NCBI RefSeq assembly: GCF_034190915.1
Contig: NW_026947488.1
Span: forward strand, 6,272,501-6,336,500
Reading direction: 5' to 3'
From: Cavia porcellus
Lineage: Eukaryota; Chordata; Mammalia; Rodentia; Caviidae
DNA length: 64,000 bases
The number at the start of each line of letters is the position of its first letter. Within the stretch, counting starts at the first letter, position 1. Positions 40,371-52,084 of the stretch are shown here, one piece after another. The translations under genes and the position numbers were made by a program. A model generated the notes under the pieces. The model was not told the DNA's origin, ran no database searches, and was given only the letters and a program-made list of their open reading frames with translations.

Positions 40371-43224
40371 CAAAGTCACTGTTCCTGTGAGCAAAGGGAG
40401 GATGCACAGGTGGCGAATTTGGGGGGGATCATGAACTAGGAACTTGTGAGGTTCAGAACAGAGTGGCACCGTGCTCTGACTACTGGTCCATGGTGGGTGG
40501 GGACAGAGCAGGTGGCCACAGGTGCTGCTGCCAAAGTCCAGACAAGAGAGGCTGGTGGCCTGACCCCAAGGGTGGCAACAGAAGGGGCCGAAGTGGTGTG
40601 ACCCGGGTGGGTTTCAGAACAGTGTCTGGACCTCCCACCTCCGGGGGAGGGGGTTCCTTGGGGAACCTGCATTTGCCAATCAGTGGAGCCTGGCTCCTTC
40701 CAGACGAAGCTGGGGTTGGCTGAGAGGCAGGGTATCCCCGAAGGAGGAAGGGTGCTTCCAGGAGACTGCAGGGGTGCTGGACCCAGGAAGGAGCTTTTGG
40801 AAGGCAAGGAAGCCGCTGCACTTCTGTCCCCAGGAGCTGGGTCCTCGGCCAGCCTTGAATCCTCCTGCAGCTGCCACCCACCCCCCAGTGGCCCGCGGCC
40901 CCTGTCTCTCCTCCCCAGCATCTGACTTGTTTTCAGGGTGTCTCAAATGTCTAGACAGGTCTGGGGCTCGGAGACTGAAGCCCACAGTGGCTCCCGGACG
41001 GGGCACCTGCTCCTGCCAGGACCCACGACACCCAGCGCGGAGGCAGCCTGGTCTGCAGAGCTCACTGACAGGGAAAATGCTTCTTTGTTTTCCTTTTTAT
41101 CAGCTGACAGCTTCCAACAGATAACGCTTATTTTATTTAAGCTTTTACACACCCAGCAAGATAAACATCCCCGAATTCCAGTCTTCAAGGGGGAAAAAAT
41201 TAAAAATGGATGAAGTTAGAATCTTGAACAGGTTCCTGGGAACTCCAGTGAGACGGGGCTACAGGATCGGGCCCAGTTTTAATCAGACTCTGGACTGCGC
41301 TGGACGAGGAAGGAGCTGGGTCCGAAGCACCTGGGGCCAGAGGAGAGGAGAGGCGGCCCAGGCAGGATGCAAATGGACCTGCTGGGCGGCGCCTTCTACA
41401 GAGGAACTTTCCCCTCCCCACCTTGTTTCTGGCTGTTTCAGGGTGAGAAGGAACAGAGAACCCCAGTATTGCTTCTTTGAATCTCTATAAATGGGAGAAA
41501 AGGGCTGTGCCTCAGTTTCCCCAACTAGGATTCAAGAGCATAAGCAAAAGCATATGAGCAAGCTCCCGTCCAGGGAAGGTGCATGTGATAACTTCCCAGA
41601 GGCCAGCAGGCACAGGACCTGGGCACCCTGCAGGGCTGTCTCAGAGTCCACTGCTGACTTTCACCCCCTACCCAGGCCCCTCCCTGTGTGGCCCAAGAGG
41701 AGCCTCTCTTCAACCGCAGCTGGGCTGAGGGGCTGCAGAGGCAGGAGCAGGAGCCGGCTGCAGGGAAGACACAGCTACAGTTGGTCTCAGCAGAAAGGCC
41801 CAGAGACCTAACAGCTCGCAAAGCCGCCACAGGTGGAGATGGGCTGGAAGGTAGCAGCTCGCGTGGGGTCCCACCAGCCGAGTCTGTCCAGTGCCGCTCG
41901 TTGCCGTCAAGGGTGAAGATCTGTTGTTGCTTCAAGGCTACCCCAGCCCTTTAGCTCAGGTGCAATCCCTCAGCCCTCACCCACCCCCTGGCTCTTGCAG
42001 TGGGCTGTCCTGCCTGTGGTGCAGATCCTGCACCGGGAAGCGCACGCTGGGCCCAGCCACCTCCGCGGAGCATTCTGAGCTCCAGCCGCCTCAGGGATCC
42101 AGCTCCATCCCGAGTCCAGGCAGGTCCCCAAGGGTGGGTCTAAGTGACAGGCAGAAGGAGAGCACCCCACTACAGCTGCAGCCGGTTGCAGGCCACTTGC
42201 TGCCACCCACATGCAGAATGCAGAGAACCAACAGGGGAGAGGGGATTGCATGGGTACACGGGGAGGAGGTGGTGACTCAGGGCTGCCTCAGCCAGGCAGT
42301 GGAGATGCGACCCCAACGGTGATCACAGCGCAGGGATGCGTTCCCGAGAGCGAGCCCATGGAGCACAGGGAAAACGGAGGAGGAGGCCCGGGGCTTGGCG
42401 GTGATTCTGATCTGTAGCTCTGTAGAAAGTTTCCACTGCGGGGAACGGGGCAGAGGGTACAAAGGATCCCTCTGTGTTACCACAGTTCCATTGAATCTAC
42501 ATTTACCCCAATTTAGAAAACAGAAAAAAATTTTTAAAAACTCACAGTATCACAGCCTCTGAAGTTGGTCTTTGAAAGTTCTTCCTGCAATTGTTAATCT
42601 ACTTCAACATGCAATCAACAAACTTCTTTTGGCTAAATACTATGCCTTAAATTCTGCTCTGTGCTGAGGCCTTCTGGGATAACCACGTGACCAGACTCAG
42701 GGCCTCTCCTCATCACGGCACCTAAACCTAGTGGAGACAACAGACCACAGAGGGCCAATACCGGAGACCACAGAATGCTGTCACAGAGGAAATGCTTCCA
42801 AATGTACATCCCAGCGACACTGAATGCTGGGATTGGAATTACAGGAAGTCCCGGGCTGGAGAATTCCAGAGAGAAGAGCCTGCACGTCCAGGCTGTGTGG
42901 TGGGAATGGTCTCAGCCTCTCTCCTGCCAAGAGGCCTGGTGTGTACAGAGGTGATGTTGGAGGTGGCTGTGAACAGCCGGATTCCTGGTTCCTGATCGCG
43001 TTAGGAGACCTCCAGGCATTCCAGGCAGAGGTGAGCCTCGCTCTGTTCTTAAGACACCGGAGGGCTCTCTTGGGTCCACCGCCCTCCTGGCTCAGAGGCT
43101 GGGATTCTAGCCCGCATCGGTACAGCGTCCAGCCCAGTTCTGACCTCCTGTGTGTCCATCACCTCCAAGGAGCCCATCGCAATGTGAACCTATCAACCGG
43201 TTAATGCCTGCGAGGTCAGGTGTC
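40371..43224. other. Unique non-coding sequence
   Basis: GC-rich, with overlapping short frames on both strands. AT-rich patches at 41080-41210 and 42500-42660 may be old L2 or conserved blocks. No gene was recognised. Confidence 0.4.
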
Positions 43225-43333
43225 TTGCGATCCAATCACTCACCTAAGGCCTCACCTCTGAGCCATGCGGCTCGGGGATCAAACCTTCAACACGTGAGTC
43301 TTTGTGGAATCTTTTGGGCCAAATCATAACGGA
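43225..43333 (-). mobile_element. MaLR-type LTR end fragment
   Basis: GCGATCCAATCACTCACCTAAGGCCTCACCTCT...CTTTGTGGAATCTTTTGGGCCAAATCATAACG resembles the antisense 5' end of MaLR LTRs. Confidence 0.5.
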
Positions 43334-44811
43334 TGACAGGATGGAGAAAGAGAGGGAGGAAGGAGAGAGGGGGAGAGGGAGGCGGAGCCGGAGAGAACTA
43401 CAGTTACTCATCGAGTTAGGATTAGAACCCTACTGAAAATAACAGCTGACATGAACGGGGTACCCAGTGAGTACCAGCCGTTATCCGAGGGCTTTAAAAT
43501 GCAATACCACATCTCACCTGCGCATGCGTCAGAGGGAAAAGCAGATAGCCAGGCACAGGCAGCTCAGTACCTGTCCGTGGTCCCCCAGCCTGGGTGGTGC
43601 CTGCCTGTCGCCCGTCCCTGCTCTGCACAGCTGCCCTTCCTTGGAGGAAGCAAATGGGATGTGGGGAATATTTTAGACACATTTCATTTTTAATTGACTC
43701 CTGATGATACGGATGGGGTACCGTGCAACATTTTTGATACAGGTACACAGGACCACTGCCCTAACCTTCTCTTCAAGCCCTGATCATCCCTTTGTGCTGG
43801 GAGCATTCCAAAGCCTCTCTACCCACTGTTTGGAAATGCTCACCATAGCCACCCTACTGCAGAGTGAGATCAGAAGTTATTCCTCCCGGCAGAAGTGATC
43901 AAAGCACGTTATAGGTACGTATGGAAATATCACAATGAAACCCATTCTTTTAGTGCAATTAATGTGCACTAAAATTACACTCTCAAAAATAAAGGAAAAT
44001 TTGAAAAGGAAACTATTCCTCCCATCTGCCTGCACCCCGTATCCATCACCCACCCCGGGGCTGTGGAGCTGGTGAGCCCAAGTGAGGACTCAGACCCAGG
44101 CCTGTCTTCCTCAGACAGCTAAATGCCTGCTTGACCGCGGCCCCTGCCCCGCAGGCCCAGCCCTCCCTGGCTAAGAGGCAGATGAGACCATGACCCCGAA
44201 TAGTCACCATTCTTCTCACCTCTGCTCTAGTGCAGAGCTGGCCCACCTGTGCCTCCCAGACACAGGCTTCCAGGCCACCTCCCAGCCACTGAGTCCTCGG
44301 GAAACCCTGACTGCAGGAGTAGGGACTGGCAGCCTCAGCCCCACCTGGGATTTGCCAGAAAAAGCAGGAAGCCAAAACTCTGAGGTTAACATGCACCCCA
44401 CTACGGCCCCAGGTCACCCTGATGCACACGGAGGTATGTGGGGACCAGTGGCTTAGGGAACCCGCACTAAGAAAGGAAGCACACAAACCCCAGAGCTGGG
44501 CGTGACATGGCCAAGGGGCAGGGGGCCACTTAGGAGCCACAAATGTGATCCTGGCTGCCCACAGGACAGACACAGATTGCGGAGGAGGCGGGGACAGGAT
44601 GGATGTGTTTGGGGGGTGACATGGCAGCAGTGAAGGTCTTCGGCACCCAGACCTCGGAAGGCCTCACCCAGCAGCTTCCAGGGTCCCTGGTCAGCAGGTG
44701 TCTTCCCCGGGCTGGCCTTGCAGGGCAATGTGGGATTCGGTCCTCCCTTGCTAGGGTCCAGACTGTGCGCAATTCTCTCAGCCAGGGTTTCCTGATGCAT
44801 GGTGCCCAGGA
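43334..44811. other. Unique non-coding sequence
   Basis: A short GA-rich tract lies at about 43345-43395. No gene was recognised. Confidence 0.4.
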
Positions 44812-44995
44812 GCCATGTAGGAGCCCAGGTGGTGGCATGTAATTCCCACACTCCGGGAGGCTGAGGCAGGAAGATCGCAAGTTCGAGCCCAGCTCAGGCA
44901 GTTAGGGGCTTGCCAAGATCCTGTTTCAAAACTGAAAACTTATAAAAGCGAGTGGGTGTAGCTGGGATGAAGGTCCCGAATTTGGGCCCCATTGC
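44812..44995 (+). mobile_element. Composite B1+ID SINE, diverged
   Basis: A B1 half (AGGTGGTGGCATGTAATTCC, CTCCGGGAGGCTGAGGCAGGAAGATCGCAAGTTCGAG, AGATCCTGTTTCAAAACTG) is followed by an ID-like half (GTGGGTGTAGCTGGGATGAAGG...). It is similar in layout to 27895. Confidence 0.7.
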
Positions 44996-46284
44996 TAAAC
45001 AAGAGGAAAAAAAACAGTTGTCTGGGGCTTTGTAAAAAGGTGGATTTTGACTCAGCAAGTCTGGCTGGGCCTGAGATGCACCCACACACACACACCGAAG
45101 CTTCAGGTTCCAGGCAGAGTCAAAGTTTTCCTCCTGAAGCTCAAGGGGAGAGCAGATGAAGCCAGAGGACCCTCAACGCCTTCTTCCCCTGCGCAGGGGA
45201 CAAGGAAGTCTCTGTCCCTCCTTATCGGGAGAGACACATGGGACAGGGCAGGGCCCTGAGCCAGGTGGCGGTGCACAGAGGGGCCCTGGGTACCGCGTTC
45301 TCCCCGTGGCGGATCCAGAGCTCCTGGCTGCAGCCGTGCCCCCCACCCCCACCATCACTAAGGCAAACAGGTGCCCAGGCAGCTTCACGGGCACACTCAG
45401 GCTCCCAGCCTCTGCCTTCTCGCCCAGCCAGGACCTGCCTCAGGCTGTCACAGAGCCCCTCACGCCCTCCACATCCTCAGAGGTGTCACCAAGGTCTCAC
45501 AGCTGCCCCTCTGCAGGTGAGGACTGGCCCCACCTTGGCCCAGTTCCTTTCCAGGATCTGCCCGGAACCTGTGCAGAAGCAGCCCTGATGAGCCCACAGC
45601 CACCCCAGGAAAGGCCTGGAAACGAGCTAAGGGGTGAGAGGTGCATGTCCCCGCCAGGCTTCTGCTCCACTCTGGGGATCCTGGGGAGCCGGGAGCCACC
45701 ACAGCAAACCCCACTAGGCAGCCCAGCGCTCTCTGGCTCCGTTTGAACAAACTCTCCTGGGCGGCTGCTCAGCATCACCTGGAAAGTATTCGCGCCAGGC
45801 AGGGAGGCTCCAGGCTGACTTTGAAATCACTTTGGCCTTTGCGTTTTAAACGAGGTTGATTCTGATAAGCTGACCTGAATGCTAACGCATGGGGTTTCAT
45901 TTGTATTCAGACGGGGAGGAATCAGCGGCTCCGAGGAGATGGAGCTGTTTAATTAGGTCTAGCAGTTAACTCAGAAGAAAGGCACGGCTGCCAGCAATCC
46001 AGAAGGAGGGCGAATCTCATCTCCCGGGGACGCTTAGACTTCAGAGGAGCTGCAGAATCAGAAGGCGGTGGCTCACAAATGAAGACTTGACTTCCTGAAG
46101 GACTGAGCCCAGCACCTCCCTGCAGCCACCCGGGGCTTCTGACTCAGCCAAAGCCACCATCAGGGAAATGAGTGAACACAGACTGACGACTCAGTGTGCG
46201 CCTGTGTATGGGTGTTTGTGTATCTATTAGGCTCATATAGAGGGAATTATTTTTACTACGAAGGAGTCACATCTCTTCCAAAAT
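44996..46284. other. Unique non-coding sequence
   Basis: No gene was recognised. The block at 45820-46040 is non-repetitive, with TTTAATTAGGTC and ATTCTGATAAGCTGACC motifs. Confidence 0.4.
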
Positions 46285-46560
46285 TCACAAAGGCCAAAAT
46301 ACAGAAACAGTTCAAAGGCCCATCCATGGGATGGATGCCTTCATGCAGGGTAAGCACACCGAGGAGTACTACACAGTGGTGAAAAGGAATGCGCTCCTGC
46401 TGTGTACAACAGCGGGGGTGAGCTGTGGCATCCCAGTGAGGCAGAAAAGAAAGCGGCTGCAGGTCGTGGACTGTGTGGTTTCACATAGACAAAGGCCAAG
46501 AATGGGAAACAAACCTGCCACACTAGAAGTCAGGGTGGGGTGACCTGTTGGAACCCAAGC
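46285..46560 (+). mobile_element. Old L1 3'-end remnant
   Basis: CAAAGGCCAAAATACAGAAACAG...CCATCCATGGGATGGATG...GAGGAGTACTACACAGTGGTGAAAAGGAATG resembles the L1 ORF2/3'UTR text of the 'one-dimensional ATGGATAAAG...ACACAATGGAATACTAC' kind. Confidence 0.55.
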
Positions 46561-47094
46561 CTGGGTTGGGGGTGCAAGGGACCCTCGGAGGGTGGGAAGC
46601 TTGTGGATCGGTGTGGGCCAGACGGCCAGGCCATGTGGGAAACAATCTGCCAGCGCCTTCTCCAGGACGTGTGCCAATTGAAACCCGGGTGTATTTAGAG
46701 AAAACTCAGGCCTAAGGAGCACGGTGGCTCAGGCCGCTGCTGCTCCCGGGGGTGGGTGGGGGTGCGGATGGGGTGGGGTAGGTGGGGACGGGGTGGGGCG
46801 GGTGGGTGCAGGGTTAATGTGGACGCGTGGAAGTCGGAGGGAGGCCAGGAACCGCTCCTGCCTCGGTTTCTCCCTCGGAGCATCCGGGTGGCAGCGGCCT
46901 GGAGACAGGAAGGGAGGGGTGAAGCAGGGTCCGGGGCAGTTGGGGAGCCCCACTGAGGGAAGCAGATCTTGCAAAGCAAAGCGCCCACCCGAGGCGCCTC
47001 TGTGCATGGGCAAAATCCTCCGGGGCCAGCAGGCCTGGACCTCGGTGTCAGCGCCAGTCCTGCCGGCTTCCGCCGTCGTCGAGCCTCTGCCTCT

Positions 47095-47352
47095 GTTCCT
47101 TAGCTGTGCATTGGGATTACAGCGGGGTCGCCGTTCCTTAGCTGTGCATTGAGGTTGGGGGGGGCCGTTCCTTAGCCGAGCATTGGGATTACAGCGGGGT
47201 CGCCGTTCCTTAGCTGTGCATTGGGGTTGCAGCGGGGTCCCGGTTCCTTAGCTGTGCATTGGGGTTACAGCGGGGTCCCGGTTCCTTAGCTGTGCATTGA
47301 GGTTGGAGGGGGCTGTTCCTTAGCCGAGCATTGGGGTTACAGCGGGGCCCCC
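47095..47352. repeat. Minisatellite, seven units of 38 or 34 bp
   Basis: The units start at 47095, 47133, 47167, 47205, 47243, 47281 and 47315. All start with GTTCCTTAGC. Lengths are 38, 34, 38, 38, 38, 34 and 38 bp. The 34-bp units share CATTGAGGTTGG-G and the unit after each has CCGAGCATTGG, so order is A-B-C-A-A-B-C, a higher-order pattern. It is CpG-rich. Confidence 0.9.
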
Positions 47353-47547
47353 GCCGCCTAGGGCCGTGGGAAGGGTTAAACCAAGTGACTCAAGCAGAAC
47401 CACTGCTTGCCGTGACATCCGGGGTCCTGGGCCTCGGACTAACCCTAACCCTGCTCCTCACCTGCAGCTACGTGATTTGGGGGGGTCGGTGCCAACCCAA
47501 GACCCTGGTTAAGAAAGAAAGGGAAGTGCAGTTAGAAAATGAGCTTA

Positions 47548-47710
47548 ATGGGCATGCCTGTGGTCTCAGCACTCTGGGAGGCTGAGGCAGGAGGGTTGCA
47601 AGTGTGAGCCTACCCCAGGGAACTTAGGGAGAGCCTGTCTCAGAACAAAGAGTAAAAAGCCTGGGTTATCGCTCAGAGCCAAAGCCCTGCGTCTAATTCC
47701 CAGTACCAGA
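47548..47710 (+). mobile_element. Composite B1+ID SINE, diverged
   Basis: GGGCATGCCTGTGGTCTCAGCACTCTGGGAGGCTGAGGCAGGAGGG, then AGAGCCTGTCTCAGAACAAAG, followed by CCTGGGTTATCGCTCAGAGCCAAAGCCCTGCG. The layout is the same as at 27895 and 44812. Confidence 0.7.
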
Positions 47711-47754
47711 GCGGGGAAAGATTAAACTGTAAAGCCTTTCCTTTCTTATTTGCA

Positions 47755-47850
47755 GCTGGCTGTTTCTGTCTCTTGCTCTCTGTCTTTGTCTCTGTCTCTG
47801 TCTCTCTCTGTCTCTGTCTCTCTCTCTGTCTCTGTCCTTCTGTCTGTCTT
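47755..47850. repeat. TCTCTG/TCTG low-complexity tract
   Basis: A run of CTCTGTCT and TCTGTC units. Confidence 0.85.
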
Positions 47851-49656
47851 TCTCCCAATTTGCCATGGTGGTTTTGTATTCCTCTCACAAGGAAATAATT
47901 TTAAATTAGCAGCCTGGATTTTAGCGTCACCTCTGCATTCCACATTGTCAGCTTTGAATACAAACAGAAGAGCATTGTCCCCCGAGGCGGCAGCACCCCA
48001 CTCACAGTTTGGGTTCTCAGCTCGTGATGCCCATTCTTCTGCAGCTGGCTCCACGGTGAGGAGACCCTGTGCGCGGCCAGGCCAGGGACCGCCTCAGTGC
48101 GCCCCTGTGCTGCGGTCTCCCCTGTCCCCCCTCCTGTCTGCCCCTGGCTCAGTGATGAGTAGGGAGGCGCTCGGGTCCTCACTGCACCCCAAGTGGCCTC
48201 CTGCTGCAGGAGGCGATGCAAGAAGCGTGCACTGGGGCCCCGGGGCTTCTCATTTCTAGAACATCACGCCCTCTGGGTTTGGGGCAAGGGAGGCCCGGGG
48301 CTTCCAAGGACTTCGCACTCAGTGACAGATGCATCCTTGCAGGCGCAGTCTCTCCAGAGTCAGACTGAACCCTCCATGTGAACGGGGTGACAGGAAGCGG
48401 GGTCACCCCCATATGTCCCAGTCCCCTCGGCCCAAGCTTGTAAAGTACAAGTTCAGGGGCCACACATAGCACTGTGGGGTGCGAGAGTTTATAACTCGGT
48501 GCCCCCCAAGAGCCTCCTCCTCCCCCTCCTAGGGTGCGCTTTTGGAAGGTGACAGGGTGAGCAGGGCTGTTAGGAAGTGGGGTTTCCGAGGAAGAGGCGG
48601 CCACAGGGGTGTGGCCTGGGGGTGCATCTCCCTCCAGGATGCCAGGCGTGAGGCACAGCAGAGGGACCGCTGGACCTTGCCTCGTGTTATTGTCAGCTTT
48701 CTGAGGAGCACCCCTTCTGTTTTCCGGCCCGCTCTGCTAGTTTCCCAGCTCTCTGACGGCAGGCAGGAGTTCCCTTTCCTCCTCACCCTCACATTTGCTA
48801 TTTTCCGAAGTTTTGTTTTGATGATAACCACTCCTTCTGGGGAGAGAGGGTGTTTCATGCGGCTTTGTTTGGCATTTTCCTAGTGGTCAGTGAATTTTTC
48901 GTGTCCTGTCTGTGGCCATTGGTAGGTCTTCTGAAGACTGTGAGACTGTCCTGTGGGGGCTCCCCATCCTGGGCCGGGGGGCTGGGTGCAGCCCGCGGTC
49001 CTGCCCTCCAAACATCATGTGACCTGGAGTTCGGTTCAAGCGCTTGTTCTGAGTTCTGGCTTTTTCTTTCCTCCGGCACCTTCTGTGGCTGAGTGGTGGC
49101 GGCAGGGCCTGCGGAGTGGAGCCATGTAAACCCCACACTGTGACCTTTACCCACTACCCCCACCTTGGGCCCTGCTCTGGAAGGGGGATCCTGTGGAGAG
49201 TCCTACAGGGTTCATCCCTGCGGGGGATTGTTCCAAGGGCACCGGCTCCAGGGGATTGGTTCCAAGGCCACCAGCCCCTGCGTGGGCCCAGATTTTGTCT
49301 CCCCTGGAGGAGGGAGGAGGCTGGGGCAACTCCTAGGAAACAACAGGCAAACAGGCAGTCTGGAGCAAGCCCGGCAGACTGCACTCAGCACCCACCCTGG
49401 AGCTGTGCTGCTGAGAGTTCCCAGCTCTTGCAGGAATCTGGCTGAGGCTGGCATCCCTGCGGCTCCTCCCTGGAGCACAGTTCAGAGAAAACCAGGCGGA
49501 CATGGGTAGGGATGTGCGGGCCAGAGGGACCAGCCAGGCAGTGGTGATGGAGACCCGAATCTGAGGATCTCGGACTTAGCTCTTTGTTTCTACACTCTGG
49601 GGCAGAGGGGTGTGAGAACACCTTTACTCCCCTGCCATGCTGGCGCTTTTTGTGAG
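47851..49656. other. Unique non-coding sequence
   Basis: About 1.8 kb without a recognised gene. Confidence 0.4.
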
Positions 49657-50501
49657 TGTTATGGATTAAAAACTGGTGGTCAGCTTAATGCCAGCAGGAT
49701 TAAATCAGCATGGTGCTGAGCATAGATGGCCCACCTGAGGAAAGCTGCCAGCGTAAAGAGAGACACGGAGAAGACGACTGAGGCATGGTGGGTTTCTCTA
49801 AGTGTTGCCGTTTGAGCCGTTGGTTCTCCTGGAGGAGCTCATCAAGACTAGCTTCCCCAGTGTGAGTTCCATCGTTGTCATCAGAGGAGCTCGGGACCTT
49901 ATTGGTGAGAGCAGCTGTAGTTCACTTTGGGGAGCTCTGGTCCTTACATCGAGCATCATCGCTTCCTGGCTCCGGAGGGGAAGATGTGTGCTGTGTTCTC
50001 TCCAGGAGAAGCTCATCATGCTGGCTTCCTGGCATGTACTCAACTGTTCTTGTCCAAGGAACTTGGGGCCTCCATGTTGCGGAGGATGGCTGTGGTGCCT
50101 TTCAGGACAGCCCTGGTCTTTGTGATGACTGTGGCTTCTCGGCTCCAGCGCAGAATCCTCAACCCACCAGCACAGCTCCTTCACCCCGCTGGCATAGTCT
50201 TCCTAGCTTCGACCGCTGACCTTTGGGCCTTCCCAGCACGGATCCAAAAAACACTGGTGTGAGTCCTTCTCGTGGGCTCTAGACCTCTAGCTGGACTCGT
50301 GGGAGGCATTGTCACGAGCTCTTGGTTTTCATCTGGACTCATGCAGGACATTACTGTGGGATCCAGGTGCTTGGCTCAGTATTCTGAGTCTTTAGTGTTG
50401 TGGACAGATTTCCTGCACTTTCTGTGTTAACCCTGGGTGACCATCATAAAATATTATAAATTCTGTGTCCTGATTCTACCTATTCTCCCCTGACTACAAC
50501 A
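49657..50501 (+). mobile_element. Unclassified LTR, copy A (845 bp)
   Basis: It starts TGTTATGGATTAAAAACTGG and ends CTGACTACAACA. Flanks GTGAG (49652-49656) and GTGAC (50502-50506) may be a slightly decayed 5-bp target duplication. The same element lies in reverse at 53135-53926. The family is not recognised; start and end resemble ERVL/MaLR-like LTRs. Strand is tentative. Confidence 0.7.
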
Positions 50502-51162
50502 GTGACTTAAATTATCTCCAAGACCCATCGTCACGATTTCCCATCATCTGCTTCTTCTGCTCATCTTTTTGGAAGCTATCTTTTAAAAACACCCCTCCCA
50601 TCCTGCAGAAAAGAACCAGCATCAAAGGGCTTATTCCCAAGGCATAAAAAGTCCAACAAATCAATAAGAAAAAGACTGAAGACCAATTGGCAAAAACCGG
50701 ACAGAATACTTGAATGTACAATTTACCAGAGAAGAAATTCAAGCAGCATGGGTGTGAGCCACTGGGCTCCAGATGTGAGCAGCAGAGACAGCTTCTGGGG
50801 AGTGGCCCAGGGCCTCAGGCTCCCCTCGGAGCATCCGTTTTGAGCCCATGACCAGACCAAGTACTGAGCTTCATTTACTCCCTCCTCTCTGAGCTCTACG
50901 CCTAGAGATCTCAGCCCCACAGGTCACCAAAGGCCTGGTTTTCCCGACAGTGACCCTCAGAGAGTCCCAGAAACAAAGGAACATAACCATCATCCTGGCC
51001 ACCACCCACTCACTCAGCCTGGCTTGGTCTCTCGCATGCCCTGGTCACTTAGTAGCTATGCAATCTGAACAGGGCCTGACCCTCCCTTTGCCTCCATTTT
51101 CTAATCTGAGAAAGGGGTAAGTACCCACACCTCCCGGGCCCATTGTACAGGAAAAGGGCTCC
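50502..51162. other. Mostly unique sequence, possible old repeat fragments
   Basis: AATAAGAAAAAGACTGAAGAC...GAAGAAATTCAAGCAGC at 50660-50750 resembles L1 text, and GCCTCCATTTTCTAATCTGAG near 51090 resembles a MIR core. Neither is strong enough to annotate alone. Confidence 0.35.
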
Positions 51163-51238
51163 CTAGGGCTGGGGAATTAGCTCAGCAGCATAGCGCCTGC
51201 CTGGTAAGGGCAAGGTCCTGAGTTCGAGTTCCAGTACC

Positions 51239-51300
<62 letters not shown>
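51163..51300 (+). mobile_element. ID SINE with expanded (AAAG)n tail
   Basis: GGGCTGGGGAATTAGCTCAGCAGCATAGCGCCTGCCTGG, then GAGTTCGAGTTCCAGTACCAG, and an (AAAG)15-type tail at 51240-51300. Confidence 0.92.
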
Positions 51301-51301
<1 letters not shown>

Positions 51302-52084
51302 CTCCTGTTCCTTCCTGTGCATATAGATCATTTGTCTGAAGGTCTGGGAGTCTTCTGAGCCCTGGAGCACTTAGGGGCCTCTGATTTCCGTTTCCTCTGA
51401 GGTCCCCCTCCTCACCCCAACCCAGCTTGAGCTGGGAGTCCAGTGCAGAAACACTGCCAAGGAGCAGTGCTGGGTGCAGCTGGCAGATGTGGGGAGGGGA
51501 CAGGGCAGGAGGGAGGCTGACGGAGGCGGCTTGGGGACCAGCAGTGCTCACAGAGCTGGAGCTCAGTCATGCGGAGGACCTGGGCCCAAGACAGGGCTCA
51601 TTCCAGCTGAGACCGGGGAGGCTCCATGCTGCAGAGGCTCTCAGGATGCGTCCCAACCCTGCGGTGATCCTTATTCCAGGCCCACAGGTGCAGCTGCTCG
51701 GACCTCACCTCCTAGACAGGGGCCTTGCAGACCTCCAGGGCCCTCTGGGCCTCAAGTGGCAGCCTGGGTCACTGACAGTGGGGGCGATGGAGGACGTCCA
51801 CACTCCCTGGACCCCTGGAGGGACAGGGACTCCGCTGTGCACTCCCACAGGACAAGCTCACACAATGAGGTATCTGGCTAATAACCTGCTTAATGACAAA
51901 CCTGCCAGAGTCCCTTCCTCGGTGCCCCTGGGGATCACCTCTCCCGGGACAACTTCTACCCAAACCCTTTTCCTAGGACCAGGCCCACGTCCTTTTAAAA
52001 AAAAAAAAACATTTTCATGATCCATAAAGACTACTTTGTGGTGAGCATTTGGTACGGGCACACAACACACCTTAATTCTTTTTT
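51301..52084. other. Unique non-coding sequence; donor of a 34-bp copied segment
   Basis: Contains 51570-51603, which recurs with one mismatch inside the L1 at 53006-53039. An A12 run precedes the L1 boundary. Confidence 0.45.

Noticed and set aside
45156..45746. 196-codon open frame
   Set aside because: GC-rich, Pro/Ser-rich, no domain, with antisense frames of similar length.
47448..47462. Interstitial telomere repeat (CTAACCCTAACCC)
   Set aside because: Only two units; too short to mean anything.
51427..52020. 197-codon open frame
   Set aside because: No domain, and an overlapping frame exists in another phase; it looks like chance.
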